This document shows, in pieces, positions 1 through 9,133 of a DNA stretch of 34,283 bases (the stretch's first letter is position 1; every line of letters begins with the position of its first letter). The stretch covers positions 1-34,283 of the forward strand of contig JAUNUM010000026.1 in the NCBI GenBank assembly GCA_030538215.1, given 5' to 3'. A program made the position numbers and the translations under genes. The notes below the pieces were generated by a model, which was given only the letters and a program-made list of their open reading frames with translations, was not told the DNA's origin and ran no database searches. The stretch comes from Bacteroidia bacterium. Lineage in GTDB: Bacteria; Bacteroidota; Bacteroidia; Bacteroidales; Dysgonomonadaceae.

Positions 1-37
1 GTTTAAGGTTCATGAGTAAGCTGTTTTTATTGAAAAT

Positions 38-1084
38 TTGACATCCCTTGCCGACATACAATTCAAACGGATTTTTGGCGACGTTAAAACGTTGATTGAA
101 CAAGCCAAAACTGATGTTGCAATTCAGGTAAATGCTACCATGAGCATGCTTTATTGGCAAGTTGGGAAACGTATTAATGACGATGTCTTGAAAAATAAAC
201 GGGCTCAATACGGAAAACAAATTGTTGTGGCGCTTTCCGATAGTTTAACGGAAGAATATGGTACGGGATGGAGCGAAAAACAGCTTCGACACTGTATTCG
301 ATTTGCTGAGGTTTTTCCTGAAGAAGAAATTGTCTCTACACTGTGGAGACAATTCTCGTGGTCTCATATAAAGGAATTGATTTATATTGAAGATTCTCTT
401 AAACGCTCATTTTACATGGAAATGTGTAAGATTGAGAAGTGGAGCGTTCGCACATTCCGTGAGCGAATAAATTCCATGCTCTATGAACGTACGAGCATTA
501 GTAAACAACCCGAAGAAGTTATTCGTCAAGAGCTGCAGTTGGTGGGCGAAACCGGAAAAATTACCCCCGATCTTGTATTCAAAGATCCGTATTTTCTTGA
601 TTTTTTAGGTTTAAAAGATGTTTATTCCGAAAAAGAGTTGGAGAGCGCAATTATTGCCGAATTACAACGATTTATATCTGAGTTGGGTATTGATTTTGCT
701 TTTCTCGCCCGTCAAAAAAGAATTATGATTGATAACAGGGATTATTATATCGATTTACTATTTTATCATCGTAAATTAAAATCACTGGTTGTTATCGATT
801 TGAAAATTGGTGAATTTGAAGCGGCATATAAAGGACAAATGGAGCTTTATCTTAACTATTTAAACCGATATGAAAGAGAAGAAGGCGAAAATTCGCCTAT
901 CGGACTTATTCTTTGTGCAGGAAAAAATCCTGAACACATAGAATTGATGCACTTGAAAGATTCAAATATCAAGGTTTCCGAGTACTTGACGATCCTCCCC
1001 AAAAAAGAACTACTTTTAGACCGTTTCCACAGGGCGATAGAAATAGCACAACATCAATTTTTAGAAAGAGAAGGCAGAAAATAA
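38..1084 (+). CDS. DUF1016 (YhcG-type) PD-(D/E)XK nuclease family protein
   Basis: The protein (348 aa) matches the DUF1016/YhcG family layout: an N-terminal helical DUF1016_N domain (about residues 8-150, with VNATMSMLYWQVGKRI and the family's W-RQFSWSH stretch near 103-110) and a C-terminal nuclease-like domain (about 175-340). In the latter, YYIDLLFYHR (D239) followed by VVIDLKIGEF (D254, K256) fits the PD-(D/E)XK core. Family members are often found in mobile or restriction contexts; the cellular role is unclear. The frame is closed by TAA at 17-19, so the start must lie between 20 and 38. I chose TTG at 38, which leaves an almost family-length protein. An ATG at 12 is in another frame and stops after nine codons, so a lost N-terminus through a frameshift is possible. 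The stop codon overlaps the rimO start by one base. Confidence 0.85.
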   Translation: MTSLADIQFKRIFGDVKTLIEQAKTDVAIQVNATMSMLYWQVGKRINDDVLKNKRAQYGKQIVVALSDSLTEEYGTGWSEKQLRHCIRFAEVFPEEEIVSTLWRQFSWSHIKELIYIEDSLKRSFYMEMCKIEKWSVRTFRERINSMLYERTSISKQPEEVIRQELQLVGETGKITPDLVFKDPYFLDFLGLKDVYSEKELESAIIAELQRFISELGIDFAFLARQKRIMIDNRDYYIDLLFYHRKLKSLVVIDLKIGEFEAAYKGQMELYLNYLNRYEREEGENSPIGLILCAGKNPEHIELMHLKDSNIKVSEYLTILPKKELLLDRFHRAIEIAQHQFLEREGRK

Positions 1085-2376
1085 TGAAAAATAGAATAGA
1101 TGTTATAACGCTTGGTTGTTCCAAAAACTTGGTAGATTCCGAACTGTTGATGCGACAACTGGTAGCCAACGGATACACGGTAGAACATGATCCGTCCGAT
1201 CCAAGAGGTGAAATTGCCGTAATCAATACCTGCGGCTTTATAGGCGATGCCAAAGAGGAATCCATCAATATGATTTTGGAATTTGCCGAAGCTAAAAAAG
1301 CAAACAGAGTGAAAAAACTGTTCGTGATGGGCTGCCTCACGGAGCGGTATATGAATGAGCTCCAGAAGGAAATTCCGGAAGTGGATAAGTTCTACGGAAA
1401 ATTTAACTGGAAAGGATTGATTGCCGATCTTGGTAAATCGTATTACAAAGACCTTGAGTTTGACCGCTCACTTTCTACGCCGCCTCACTACGCTTACGTG
1501 AAAATATCGGAAGGGTGCGATCGCACGTGTTCTTATTGCTCTATTCCTATTATGACGGGCAAACATAAATCGCGTCCAATGGAGGAGATTGAAGAAGAGG
1601 TTCGCCGGTTGGTTTCACAAGGTGTTCGTGAGTTTCAGTTTATCGCACAAGACCTTACTTATTATGGGCTTGACAGGTACAAACAAATGAAACTGCCTGA
1701 GTTGGTTGAGCGAATTGCCGATATTAAAGGTGCTGATTGGATTCGTCTGCATTATGCTTATCCGGCACATTTTCCCACCGATTTGCTGCGCGTAATCCGC
1801 GAACGCGAAAACGTTTGTAACTACCTTGATATTGCTTTGCAACACATCAGCGACAATATGTTGCAAAAAATGCGGCGCAACATCAACAAACAGCAAACTA
1901 TTGATTTAATTGCACGATTTCGGGAAGAAGTACCCAATATTCATCTGCGCACAACAATGATGGTGGGTCATCCCGGTGAAACGGAACAGGATTTTGAAGA
2001 ACTTCTCGAATTTGTAAAACAAACTCGATTCGAACGTTTAGGCGCTTTTCCCTATTCGCATGAAGATGATACCTATTGCGATAAAAACTATACCGACGAT
2101 ATTCCGGCAAGCGTGAAACAAGAAAGAATGAACGTGTTGATGGAAGCTCAGGAAGCTATCGCTTTGGAGATAAATGAATCGAAAATTGGAAAAACGCTGA
2201 AAGTAATTATCGATCGGGAAGATTCTGAATACTTTATCGGCCGCACCGAGTTTGATTCTCCCGAAGTGGATGGTGAAGTATTGATTGAAAAGCAAGCTCC
2301 GTTGAAAATCGGAGAATTTTACGATGTGAAAATTTTATCGGCTTTGCCGTTTGATCTAATCGGTGAAATAGTATAA
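1084..2376 (+). CDS. rimO: Ribosomal protein S12 methylthiotransferase RimO
   Basis: RimO is a radical-SAM enzyme with two [4Fe-4S] clusters that beta-methylthiolates the conserved Asp of ribosomal protein S12. This 430-aa protein has the expected three parts. The N-terminal UPF0004 domain has cluster ligands C12 (TLGCSKN), C50 (NTCGF) and C84 (MGCLTER). The radical SAM core has CDRTCSYCSIP (C145, C149, C152). A C-terminal TRAM domain covers about 365-430. The LGCSKN start and TCGF motif distinguish RimO from MiaB reasonably well. The ATG at 1084 shares its A with the preceding TAA (TAATG), suggesting translational coupling to the DUF1016 gene. The next gene follows after 24 bases. Confidence 0.96.
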   Translation: MKNRIDVITLGCSKNLVDSELLMRQLVANGYTVEHDPSDPRGEIAVINTCGFIGDAKEESINMILEFAEAKKANRVKKLFVMGCLTERYMNELQKEIPEVDKFYGKFNWKGLIADLGKSYYKDLEFDRSLSTPPHYAYVKISEGCDRTCSYCSIPIMTGKHKSRPMEEIEEEVRRLVSQGVREFQFIAQDLTYYGLDRYKQMKLPELVERIADIKGADWIRLHYAYPAHFPTDLLRVIRERENVCNYLDIALQHISDNMLQKMRRNINKQQTIDLIARFREEVPNIHLRTTMMVGHPGETEQDFEELLEFVKQTRFERLGAFPYSHEDDTYCDKNYTDDIPASVKQERMNVLMEAQEAIALEINESKIGKTLKVIIDREDSEYFIGRTEFDSPEVDGEVLIEKQAPLKIGEFYDVKILSALPFDLIGEIV

Positions 2377-2400
2377 GACTCAACCCCAAACATACTAAAC

Positions 2401-3702
2401 ATGACTCACAAAGAACTTATTTCTGAAATGGCACAACATCTCGATTTTACCCAATCGAAAGTGTCGGATTTGCTGGATGCAACAGTAAATGTGTTTAATG
2501 AGAAATTATCGGAAAATACTCAAATTTCCATTCAAAATTTTGGAGTTTTCGAAACTAGAAAAAAATCGGAGCTTATTTCTGTAAATCCCCAAACGAAACA
2601 ACGATATTTAGTTCCACCATCTATCGTAGTTATCTTTAAATCCACATCAAGCATTAAAGAACAACTTAAAACTGTGGAGGGAGATGGGAAAATAGTTGCA
2701 TTTCCCGATTTAATTGATTTGCTGACCAAACGAGCCGATATTTCTAATTCTGAATCGGAGGTTTTTTTGAAATCATTGTTCGACACCATTACAGAAACAC
2801 TTTCTAAAGATGCAATGGTCAAAATTAAAGATTTCGGGACATTCAAACTCGCTCCTATTCAAGCTCGTGAGAGTACTGATGTAAATTCGGATGAAGAGAT
2901 AGAGATTTCCGTTCGTAATCGGTTAAGTTTTTCTCCGGCAGCTGCTCTGAAAGAGCTTGTGAACAAGCCGTTTTCTCACTTTGAAACTATTTTGCTGAAT
3001 GAAGGAATTACGTTTGAAGGAGTAGAAGAAGAAATAGAAGTGGAAGAAAATGAAGAAGATGAAATTGTATCGAAATCTATTATTAAAGAGCTACTAAGTG
3101 CTACTGAAATAATGGAGGAATCTGATTTTTTGAAAAAAATAGAATTAATTGCTAAAGAAGAAAGTGCTATTTCGGAAGAAGTAGAGTTACCGCTTGTTGA
3201 GGAAAGAGCCAATCAAGAAGTATTTTACTTGGATAAAACACCTTTTACTAAATCCGAAAAGCGATCTAAAATTCCTCCCGTGTGGATACCTATTTTAGGA
3301 GGTGTTGCTATTGCCTTGGCAAGTCTTTTTTTTTTCATTCAATGGGAAGTCGAAAAAAAGCCAATAACGTTAACTGAAAAACAATTGGTAAAAGATAGTT
3401 TGCCTCGCAATGAAATTATTTCTGTAGAAAAAATAATAGAAGAAGTTCCGAAAAGTTTAGAAAAAATTGTTTTAGAAAAGAATAAAACATTGAGGTTAGT
3501 GGCTGAAGAGAAGTTTGGGAACCGAGAGTTTTGGGTATATATTTATCTTAAAAACAAAAATAAAATCAAAAATCCCAACGTTGTTTCTGTTGGAACAGAG
3601 CTAATTATTCCTAATTCTTCGGAATACGATATTGATGCTTCTAATCCGCAATCTATTGCCAAAGCCAAGGCATTAGGCGATAGTGAACTGGAAAAGTTTT
3701 AA
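2401..3702 (+). CDS. Membrane-anchored double HU-domain protein with C-terminal LysM-like domain
   Basis: The 433-aa protein has two HU/IHF-like DNA-binding folds in tandem. The first (about 1-90) has the helical dimerisation region and IQNFGVFETRKK arm base; the second (about 98-190) has IKDFGTFKLAPIQ and a FSPAAALKELV end. A long acidic linker follows (about 205-280, many E and D), then one hydrophobic segment (about 294-315, WIPILGGVAIALASLFFF). After it comes a LysM-like module (about 356-403: KTLRLVAEEKFGNREFW, then VSVGTELIIPN). The simplest topology puts the HU domains in the cytoplasm and LysM in the periplasm, so the protein could tie DNA to the cell wall; that is inference. It follows rimO by 24 bases and ends at a strong bidirectional terminator. 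Confidence 0.88.
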   Translation: MTHKELISEMAQHLDFTQSKVSDLLDATVNVFNEKLSENTQISIQNFGVFETRKKSELISVNPQTKQRYLVPPSIVVIFKSTSSIKEQLKTVEGDGKIVAFPDLIDLLTKRADISNSESEVFLKSLFDTITETLSKDAMVKIKDFGTFKLAPIQARESTDVNSDEEIEISVRNRLSFSPAAALKELVNKPFSHFETILLNEGITFEGVEEEIEVEENEEDEIVSKSIIKELLSATEIMEESDFLKKIELIAKEESAISEEVELPLVEERANQEVFYLDKTPFTKSEKRSKIPPVWIPILGGVAIALASLFFFIQWEVEKKPITLTEKQLVKDSLPRNEIISVEKIIEEVPKSLEKIVLEKNKTLRLVAEEKFGNREFWVYIYLKNKNKIKNPNVVSVGTELIIPNSSEYDIDASNPQSIAKAKALGDSELEKF

Positions 3703-3704
3703 CT

Positions 3705-3733
3705 AAAAAAGCGAGTTTTTCACTCGCTTTTTT
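3705..3733. terminator. Bidirectional rho-independent terminator between HU/LysM gene and sucD
   Basis: A perfect 11-bp stem (AAAAAAGCGAG, 3705-3715, with CTCGCTTTTTT, 3723-3733) surrounds a 7-base loop. It is flanked by A and T runs so it can work in both directions. It lies directly between two convergent stop codons; the sucD stop begins at 3734. Confidence 0.92.
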
Positions 3734-4600
3734 CTATAATCTGCTTTTCAATAAATCCGGAATCTGGCTTGGCTCTTTAGCTACCGGAACTCCTACGGCT
3801 TCGAAGGCTGCAATTTTTTCGGCTGCGGTGCCCGAACCGCTTGAAATAATGGCTCCGGCGTGTCCCATCTGTTTTCCCGGAGGTGCTTGCTGGCCGGCAA
3901 TAAATGCAGCTACAGGTTTAGTTACGTGCTTTTTAATGTATTCGGCAGCACGTTCTTCGGCATCGCCACCAATTTCTCCGATAAGCGCTATAGAGTCTGT
4001 TTCCGGATCGTTTTGAAACATTTCCAGCAACTCTTGATAATACAATCCTACAATTGGGTCACCACCAACGCCCACGGCTGTAGATTGTCCCATTCCTTTG
4101 GAAGTAAGATTATAAACTACTTCGTAGGTAAGCGTTCCGCTACGACTGATTACTCCGGTTGATCCGCGTTTAAAAATCATAGTTGGCATTATGCCTACCA
4201 TACTTTTATCGGGAGAAATTAATCCCGGACAATTTGGCCCGATAAGATTAGCTCCTTTAATTTTTATGTAGCGATACGCCTCAACAACATCAAGTGTAGG
4301 AACTCCTTCCGTAATACAAATGATAAGTTTTACACCGGCATCGGCAGCTTCCAGCATGGCGTCTTTGGCAAATGGCGCTGGAACAAAAATTACCGATGTG
4401 TTAGCTCCCGTTTCGTTTACGGCATCGCGTACGGTATTGAAAACGGGAATTCCTTCTACCATCTCTCCGGCTTTGCCGGGTGATGTTCCGCCCACAACGT
4501 TTGTGCCGTATGCTTTCATTTTTGTTGCGTGAAATCCACCGTCGCGGCCGGTAATTCCCTGAACAATTAATCGTGTGTTTTTATCTATTAGGATACTCAT
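3734..4600 (-). CDS. sucD: Succinyl-CoA ligase (ADP/GDP-forming) alpha subunit
   Basis: This subunit binds CoA and carries the active-site phosphohistidine in the reversible reaction succinyl-CoA + NDP + Pi = succinate + CoA + NTP. The 288 aa are the full family length. Visible features are the N-terminal CoA-binding Rossmann fold ([23 protein letters not shown]), [10 protein letters not shown] (about 123-132), and the phosphohistidine loop [14 protein letters not shown] (about 247-260). It lies downstream of sucC on the same strand, 76 bases apart, so the two are probably co-transcribed. The intervening gap holds only short AT-rich repeats and a weak 6-bp hairpin at 4648-4664. Confidence 0.97.
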   Translation of the reverse strand: MSILIDKNTRLIVQGITGRDGGFHATKMKAYGTNVVGGTSPGKAGEMVEGIPVFNTVRDAVNETGANTSVIFVPAPFAKDAMLEAADAGVKLIICITEGVPTLDVVEAYRYIKIKGANLIGPNCPGLISPDKSMVGIMPTMIFKRGSTGVISRSGTLTYEVVYNLTSKGMGQSTAVGVGGDPIVGLYYQELLEMFQNDPETDSIALIGEIGGDAEERAAEYIKKHVTKPVAAFIAGQQAPPGKQMGHAGAIISSGSGTAAEKIAAFEAVGVPVAKEPSQIPDLLKSRL

Positions 4601-4676
4601 ATTTTTGATAAGAAATTAGAAGTTAGAAATAAAGAAATTAGTTAAGTTCGACATTTATTGTCGACAGTTCCAATAG

Positions 4677-5819
4677 CTAACGGTTAGCAGCCGATAATTC
4701 TACCGCCTTTCTACCTGCTTCCCCCATGGTTTCTGCCACGTGGAACTTGGTGCCCTTCAATAATTCTCGACCTTCTTTCTCGTTTGTTCCTGTTAGTCGG
4801 ATTACGATGGGGATATTGGTATTTATTTGTTTAAATGCTTCCAACAATCCTCTTGCCACATCGTCGCAGCGCGTAATTCCTCCAAAAATATTAATAAGTA
4901 CTACTTTTACATTTTTGTCGCTCAGTAACAATTTCATCGCTTCAATTACTTTCGTGGGGTTTGAACTTCCACCGATGTCAAGGAAGTTCGCAGGTTCTCC
5001 ACCGTACAGTTTTATCATATCCATGGTTGCCATGGCTAAGCCCGCGCCGTTTACCATACATCCGATTTCTCCTCCCAGATGTACGTAGCTGAATCCCTTG
5101 CTTTTAGCGTTTTGTTCTTTTTTTTCTTCTTCGGTAGGTTCAAAAAGAGGAGCAACTTTGGGTTGGCGGTAGAGTGCATTATCGTCAAAAGTCATTTTTG
5201 CATCAATGGCTTTTATCTGACCTTCTTCAGTAAGTACCAACGGGTTAATTTCTGCCAACGATGCATCCGTATCCACAAAAAGTTTGTAGAGCTTTTGGAA
5301 AATGGTAGCAGCTTCCCGAACCAGTTTAATATCGTCAAACAGTTTAAAAGCAGCCTCACGAGCCAAATAATCGGGTACGCCAATAAGAGGATCGATGACT
5401 ATTTTATGGATTTTTTCGGGTGTATTGTGTGCTACCTCTTCAATGTCCATTCCACCTTCGCGACTCAACATTAGAATAGTCGATTTAGATTTTCTATCGA
5501 TTACGTAGCTAACATAATATTCCGAATCAATGTTTACGGCTCTGCCAACAAGAATTCTATCTACGATAAATCCTTTTATATCCATTCCTAAAATGTTGGC
5601 TGCATGTTGTCGGAGTTCAACCTCATCTTTGGCCAGCTTTACGCCGCCTGCTTTTCCACGTCCACCGGTATGGACTTGTGCTTTTACCACTATTAGCGGA
5701 GCATCCAGCTCTTGATATGCCCGCACTGCATCATCAACGTTGCGGCAGACATATGCTTTATCTACCGGTAGCCCGTAAGATGCTAATAATTCTCTTGCCT
5801 GATATTCATGAATTTTCAT
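4677..5819 (-). CDS. sucC: Succinyl-CoA ligase beta subunit (ATP-grasp)
   Basis: The beta subunit supplies the nucleotide-binding ATP-grasp domain of succinyl-CoA ligase. The protein has 380 aa, close to the usual 385-390. It starts MKIHEYQARELLASYGLPV and has the glycine-rich GGRGKAGGVKLA loop (about 52-63). The metal/nucleotide region is at AEINPLVLTEEGQI (about 193-206). The C-terminal ligase domain has GLAMATMDMIKLYGGEPANFLDIGG and INIFGGITRCDDVA. Together with sucD it forms the substrate-level phosphorylation step next to the kor 2-oxoacid oxidoreductase operon downstream in the window. The start is ATG, conserved for the family. Upstream (5820-6115) is a 296-base region divergent to the TonB receptor gene; I found no exact TAnnTTTG box there, only TACTTTTA on the minus strand at 5861-5868. 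Confidence 0.97.
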   Translation of the reverse strand: MKIHEYQARELLASYGLPVDKAYVCRNVDDAVRAYQELDAPLIVVKAQVHTGGRGKAGGVKLAKDEVELRQHAANILGMDIKGFIVDRILVGRAVNIDSEYYVSYVIDRKSKSTILMLSREGGMDIEEVAHNTPEKIHKIVIDPLIGVPDYLAREAAFKLFDDIKLVREAATIFQKLYKLFVDTDASLAEINPLVLTEEGQIKAIDAKMTFDDNALYRQPKVAPLFEPTEEEKKEQNAKSKGFSYVHLGGEIGCMVNGAGLAMATMDMIKLYGGEPANFLDIGGSSNPTKVIEAMKLLLSDKNVKVVLINIFGGITRCDDVARGLLEAFKQINTNIPIVIRLTGTNEKEGRELLKGTKFHVAETMGEAGRKAVELSAANR

Positions 5820-6115
5820 GGGCTTTTCAAATTTTATTTAGTATTGAATTAATATTTTCGTAAAAGTAAATAATTTTTCCTGATAAAAGAAGGATTAATT
5901 GCTTTTTTATCTTATTGCATGGAAAAAGATGAAAAATAGCAAAAAGAAAGTCGTGTATTTGTTTCGTTTATTAACGATTTACGGAATTACACCGACAAAA
6001 GACCTCTACAATCACTCTTTTTAGGGATTTGCCTGTTGTTAATATCCTTATTTTATGGGATTGTACGTATTTTGATTTTGAGGTTTCTTTGCATTTCAAT
6101 TAAACCACATATATA

Positions 6116-8518
6116 ATGACTAAAAAAATACTTCTTTCTTTTGTTTGCCTGTTTATAGGCTTTTTTATTGCTTTTTCACAACAAAATATCATATTTTGTG
6201 GAACGGTTACTGATGAAAATAACGAAAAACTTATTGGAGCTACCATTTATTTTGAAGAATTAGGGATTGGTGATGAAACTGATCTTTCGGGTAATTTTCA
6301 TATCAATAACATTCCGAATGGAATTCATAGAGTAACGGTAAGTTACGTGGGGTATCAATCAACTACCAGAGAGATTAATTTTCAAGAGAGTAAAGTTGAG
6401 CAAGAAAATTTTTGTTTACAGCAAGATGGTCGGATGTTACTCGAAGTGGAAGTTTTTGGTAAACGACGTGAGCGTCCCGAAAAAATGGAAGCGCTTACGC
6501 GTATTCCACTTCGGTTAGACGAACAGGTGCAAAGCGTATCGGTAGTTTCTCAGAAGATGATTGCCGAACAAGGTGCTATGACATTGAACGATGCCGTGCG
6601 AAATGCACCTGGCTTAGGAACTTTTGCTACATACGGAAATACATCGGAAAGTATTACATCGCGTGGATATCGTGGTATTCCTGTAGTGAAAAATGGCGTG
6701 CGCGTTCACTCCGATTTTCGCGGACAAGGTTTTCTTTCCGATATGCAAGGCGTTGAAACTATTCAAGTGCTGAGAGGTTCTGCGGCAATAGCACAAGGTG
6801 TGGGAAATGACGTGGGCGCAGGTGGAGGAGTGGTAAATATTGCCACCAAAACGCCACAATTTATCAACAATGGAAATATAGGAATTCGTGTGGGAAGCTG
6901 GAGGCAATTTCGTCCTACCTTTGATATTCAGCGTGTGCTGGATGTAAGGAGTAAAACCGCTTTCCGAATTAATGGAGCGTATGAACGAGCCGATAATTAT
7001 CGTGTTCATGTATCAAAAGATCGGTTTTATGTGAATCCGTCGTTTGCTTGGCAGCCTGACCATAAAACGAAATTTGTGCTGGAGATGGATTATATGCACG
7101 ATTCTCGCACCCCTGACCAGGGAACGGTAAACTTAAGTGCCGACAGTGTAAATAATATTTATACGATGCCAAGCGATCGCTTTTTAGGTTTTTCTACCGA
7201 TCGACAAATAAATAATACTTTAACTTATATGGCACACTTCACACGCGAATTGGGTAGGGGATTCAGCATGCGTGCGGCGTATGCCGGAGCTGGATTAAAC
7301 GTGAGAAGCGTGCGAGCACATGTTATGCCTTTGTCAATTGCATCGAAAACCGGTGAATACAACCTTCGTTCGCGCAGATACAGCGGGAGTCAACGAAACG
7401 ATAAAAATGGTGTTTTTCAACTGGATTTAATAGGAAAAGATATTCTTACCGGACCGATAAAGCATACGTTTAACCTGGGGTTCGATTATCGTTGGATAAA
7501 TGTAACAACTACAAATACAAATTCTGTCATCGTTGATACTATCAATGTTCTTCAACCAATTCCTAATATTGCACCCAAAGCACGATTAACAAACGGGCAA
7601 CCTAACAATTCTCAAGAATATGCTTATGGCTTGTTGCTGCAGGAAGTGATGACTTTTAATCGTTATCTGAAAATTTCACTCGGATTACGATATAGTCAGG
7701 TAAGTGGAGTCAGCAACAATGTAGCTTCGTCAACGGGTGGCGATGTTTGGGATCCGTTGTTCGGAATCATCATTACGCCATTTAATAATTTCAATATTTT
7801 TGCATCCTATACCACAACCACTTCATTAAGAGGAGCAAGCAATTTGCTCGAAGATAAAATTACTCCGGTTGGACCAACACGTGAAAAACAGCTGGAAGCC
7901 GGATTTAAAAGCGAATGGTTTGATAATCGACTTCGATTTAATGCTACCTATTTCCATATCAAAAACAACAATCTCACATATGCCGCGCTGGATAAAGGTG
8001 GAAATAATACCGGTTATTACATGAAAGCCGGAAACTTAAAAAGAGAGGGAGTTGAGCTGGAATTAACCGGTAAGTTATTGAAAAATATGGATGTGGCAAT
8101 GGGATACTCCTATTTGGATGCATCGTATCACGATAGTCCTTATTACCACGAAGGTTCATCGCCAATGAATACCGCTAATCACACTGCTAACGGATGGCTG
8201 AACTATACGGTTTTTGATGGCATTTTCCGTAATTTGTCTTTCGGGTTGGGTGTTTATTTTGTGGGTGAACGTCCGCTTGCTGAATACACATATAGGGTTT
8301 TGTCCGGTCATAATGTGCAAGCAAATACGTCTCCTTTTATGGCAAAAGCTTACACAACACTTAATCTCCAAATGGGTTATCGGTATAAAAAATATCAGAT
8401 TCGGGCATTTGTAAATAATCTGCTAAACTCTATTGGATACACCGCTTATTATAGAGGTGGTTATCTGAATCCGACCGATCCGAGAAACTTTGCAGTAGCA
8501 TTAAGTTATCAGTTTTGA
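6116..8518 (+). CDS. TonB-dependent outer-membrane receptor (siderophore-type) with carboxypeptidase-like N-domain
   Basis: The 800-aa protein begins with a signal peptide (about 1-21, LLSFVCLFIGFFIAFSQ). A CarboxypepD_reg-like beta domain follows (about 26-110: GTVTDENNEKLIGATIYF, GYQSTTREI), as is common in Bacteroidota. A plug domain comes next (about 130-240: SVVSQKMIAEQGAMTLNDAV, SRGYRGIPVVKNGVR, VEVLRG-like VETIQVLRGSAAIAQG, GGVVNIATKTP). The 22-strand barrel ends with the terminal signature ALSYQF. The plug sequence resembles siderophore receptors (FhuA/FecA-like) more than SusC; the ligand cannot be told from sequence. It precedes a PepSY-type membrane protein, a pairing seen in iron-uptake loci, so ferric siderophore uptake is the best guess. 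Confidence 0.93.
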   Translation: MTKKILLSFVCLFIGFFIAFSQQNIIFCGTVTDENNEKLIGATIYFEELGIGDETDLSGNFHINNIPNGIHRVTVSYVGYQSTTREINFQESKVEQENFCLQQDGRMLLEVEVFGKRRERPEKMEALTRIPLRLDEQVQSVSVVSQKMIAEQGAMTLNDAVRNAPGLGTFATYGNTSESITSRGYRGIPVVKNGVRVHSDFRGQGFLSDMQGVETIQVLRGSAAIAQGVGNDVGAGGGVVNIATKTPQFINNGNIGIRVGSWRQFRPTFDIQRVLDVRSKTAFRINGAYERADNYRVHVSKDRFYVNPSFAWQPDHKTKFVLEMDYMHDSRTPDQGTVNLSADSVNNIYTMPSDRFLGFSTDRQINNTLTYMAHFTRELGRGFSMRAAYAGAGLNVRSVRAHVMPLSIASKTGEYNLRSRRYSGSQRNDKNGVFQLDLIGKDILTGPIKHTFNLGFDYRWINVTTTNTNSVIVDTINVLQPIPNIAPKARLTNGQPNNSQEYAYGLLLQEVMTFNRYLKISLGLRYSQVSGVSNNVASSTGGDVWDPLFGIIITPFNNFNIFASYTTTTSLRGASNLLEDKITPVGPTREKQLEAGFKSEWFDNRLRFNATYFHIKNNNLTYAALDKGGNNTGYYMKAGNLKREGVELELTGKLLKNMDVAMGYSYLDASYHDSPYYHEGSSPMNTANHTANGWLNYTVFDGIFRNLSFGLGVYFVGERPLAEYTYRVLSGHNVQANTSPFMAKAYTTLNLQMGYRYKKYQIRAFVNNLLNSIGYTAYYRGGYLNPTDPRNFAVALSYQF

Positions 8519-8522
8519 TATT

Positions 8523-8552
8523 CGTGGAGGCACACAGCTGTGTGTCTCTACG
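8523..8552. repeat. REP-like 30-base near-palindrome
   Basis: The 14-base core CACACAGCTGTGTG (8531-8544) is a perfect palindrome. The flanks extend it to a 30-base hairpin 8523-8552 (CGTGGAGG on the left, TCTCTACG on the right), with two G.U pairs on the plus-strand RNA. It sits 5 bases after the receptor stop and 18 bases before the next start. No T-run follows, so it is more like an extragenic palindrome than a terminator. It may stabilise or separate the two messages. Confidence 0.7.
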
Positions 8553-8570
8553 ACAAATAATATACACAAT

Positions 8571-9098
8571 ATGAAAAGACAAAATGGGAAAGTAAATATT
8601 TATTACCTAATGCGTGTTTTGCATCGAGATATTGGCTTCTTAACTATCGGATTGACCCTTGTTTACGCGCTTAGCGGTATGTTGCTTATCTACCGCAATA
8701 CCGATTTCATGAAAGTTAACAGAACGGAAGAAATACAATTGGAAACGGGTTTGAAGGACAGAAGTTTGGGCTTACAGCTTCGCATTCGAGCGTTTGATGT
8801 AACACGTGAAGAGGGTTCTAAAATCTTTTTCAAAGAGGGTGTTTACGATACAGAAACCGGAATTGCTGTTGTGACCCGAAAAGTGTATCTGTTTCCATTG
8901 GATAAGCTAGTGAATTTACATAAAGTTACCGGCACCAGCAAAATGTCCATAATAGCACTTGCTTATGGTTTTATGCTCACTTTTTTAGCTGTTTCTTCGC
9001 TTTTTATGTTCAAATTAGGCAGTAGGAAAAGTAGGCGTGGAATGGTTATGATTGCTATTAGCGCCGTGTTAACGGTTGTGATTGTGATGTTGGTGTGA
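8571..9098 (+). CDS. PepSY-associated small membrane protein
   Basis: The 175-aa protein has three hydrophobic segments (about 20-40, 126-147 and 153-175) and a soluble extracytoplasmic part between the first two. The N-terminal MRVLHRDIGFLTIGLTLVYALSGMLL resembles the first helix of PepSY_TM proteins. A second histidine sits in VNLHKVTGTSK before helix two. Such proteins are often linked to siderophore receptors and have been suggested to act in iron reduction or peptidase control; no function is proven here. It is much shorter than the usual 350-500 aa PepSY_TM proteins. It follows the TonB receptor by 52 bases and is probably co-transcribed with it, with the palindrome at 8523-8552 between them. 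Confidence 0.72.
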   Translation: MKRQNGKVNIYYLMRVLHRDIGFLTIGLTLVYALSGMLLIYRNTDFMKVNRTEEIQLETGLKDRSLGLQLRIRAFDVTREEGSKIFFKEGVYDTETGIAVVTRKVYLFPLDKLVNLHKVTGTSKMSIIALAYGFMLTFLAVSSLFMFKLGSRKSRRGMVMIAISAVLTVVIVMLV

Positions 9099-9133
9099 CA
9101 GAGAAAATAAGCGTGAAACAGCTTCATCCGGTG

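Noticed and set aside
4648..4664. TCGACA/TGTCGA hairpin between sucD and sucC
   Set aside because: Only 6 bp with no T-run; not enough for a terminator or regulatory claim.
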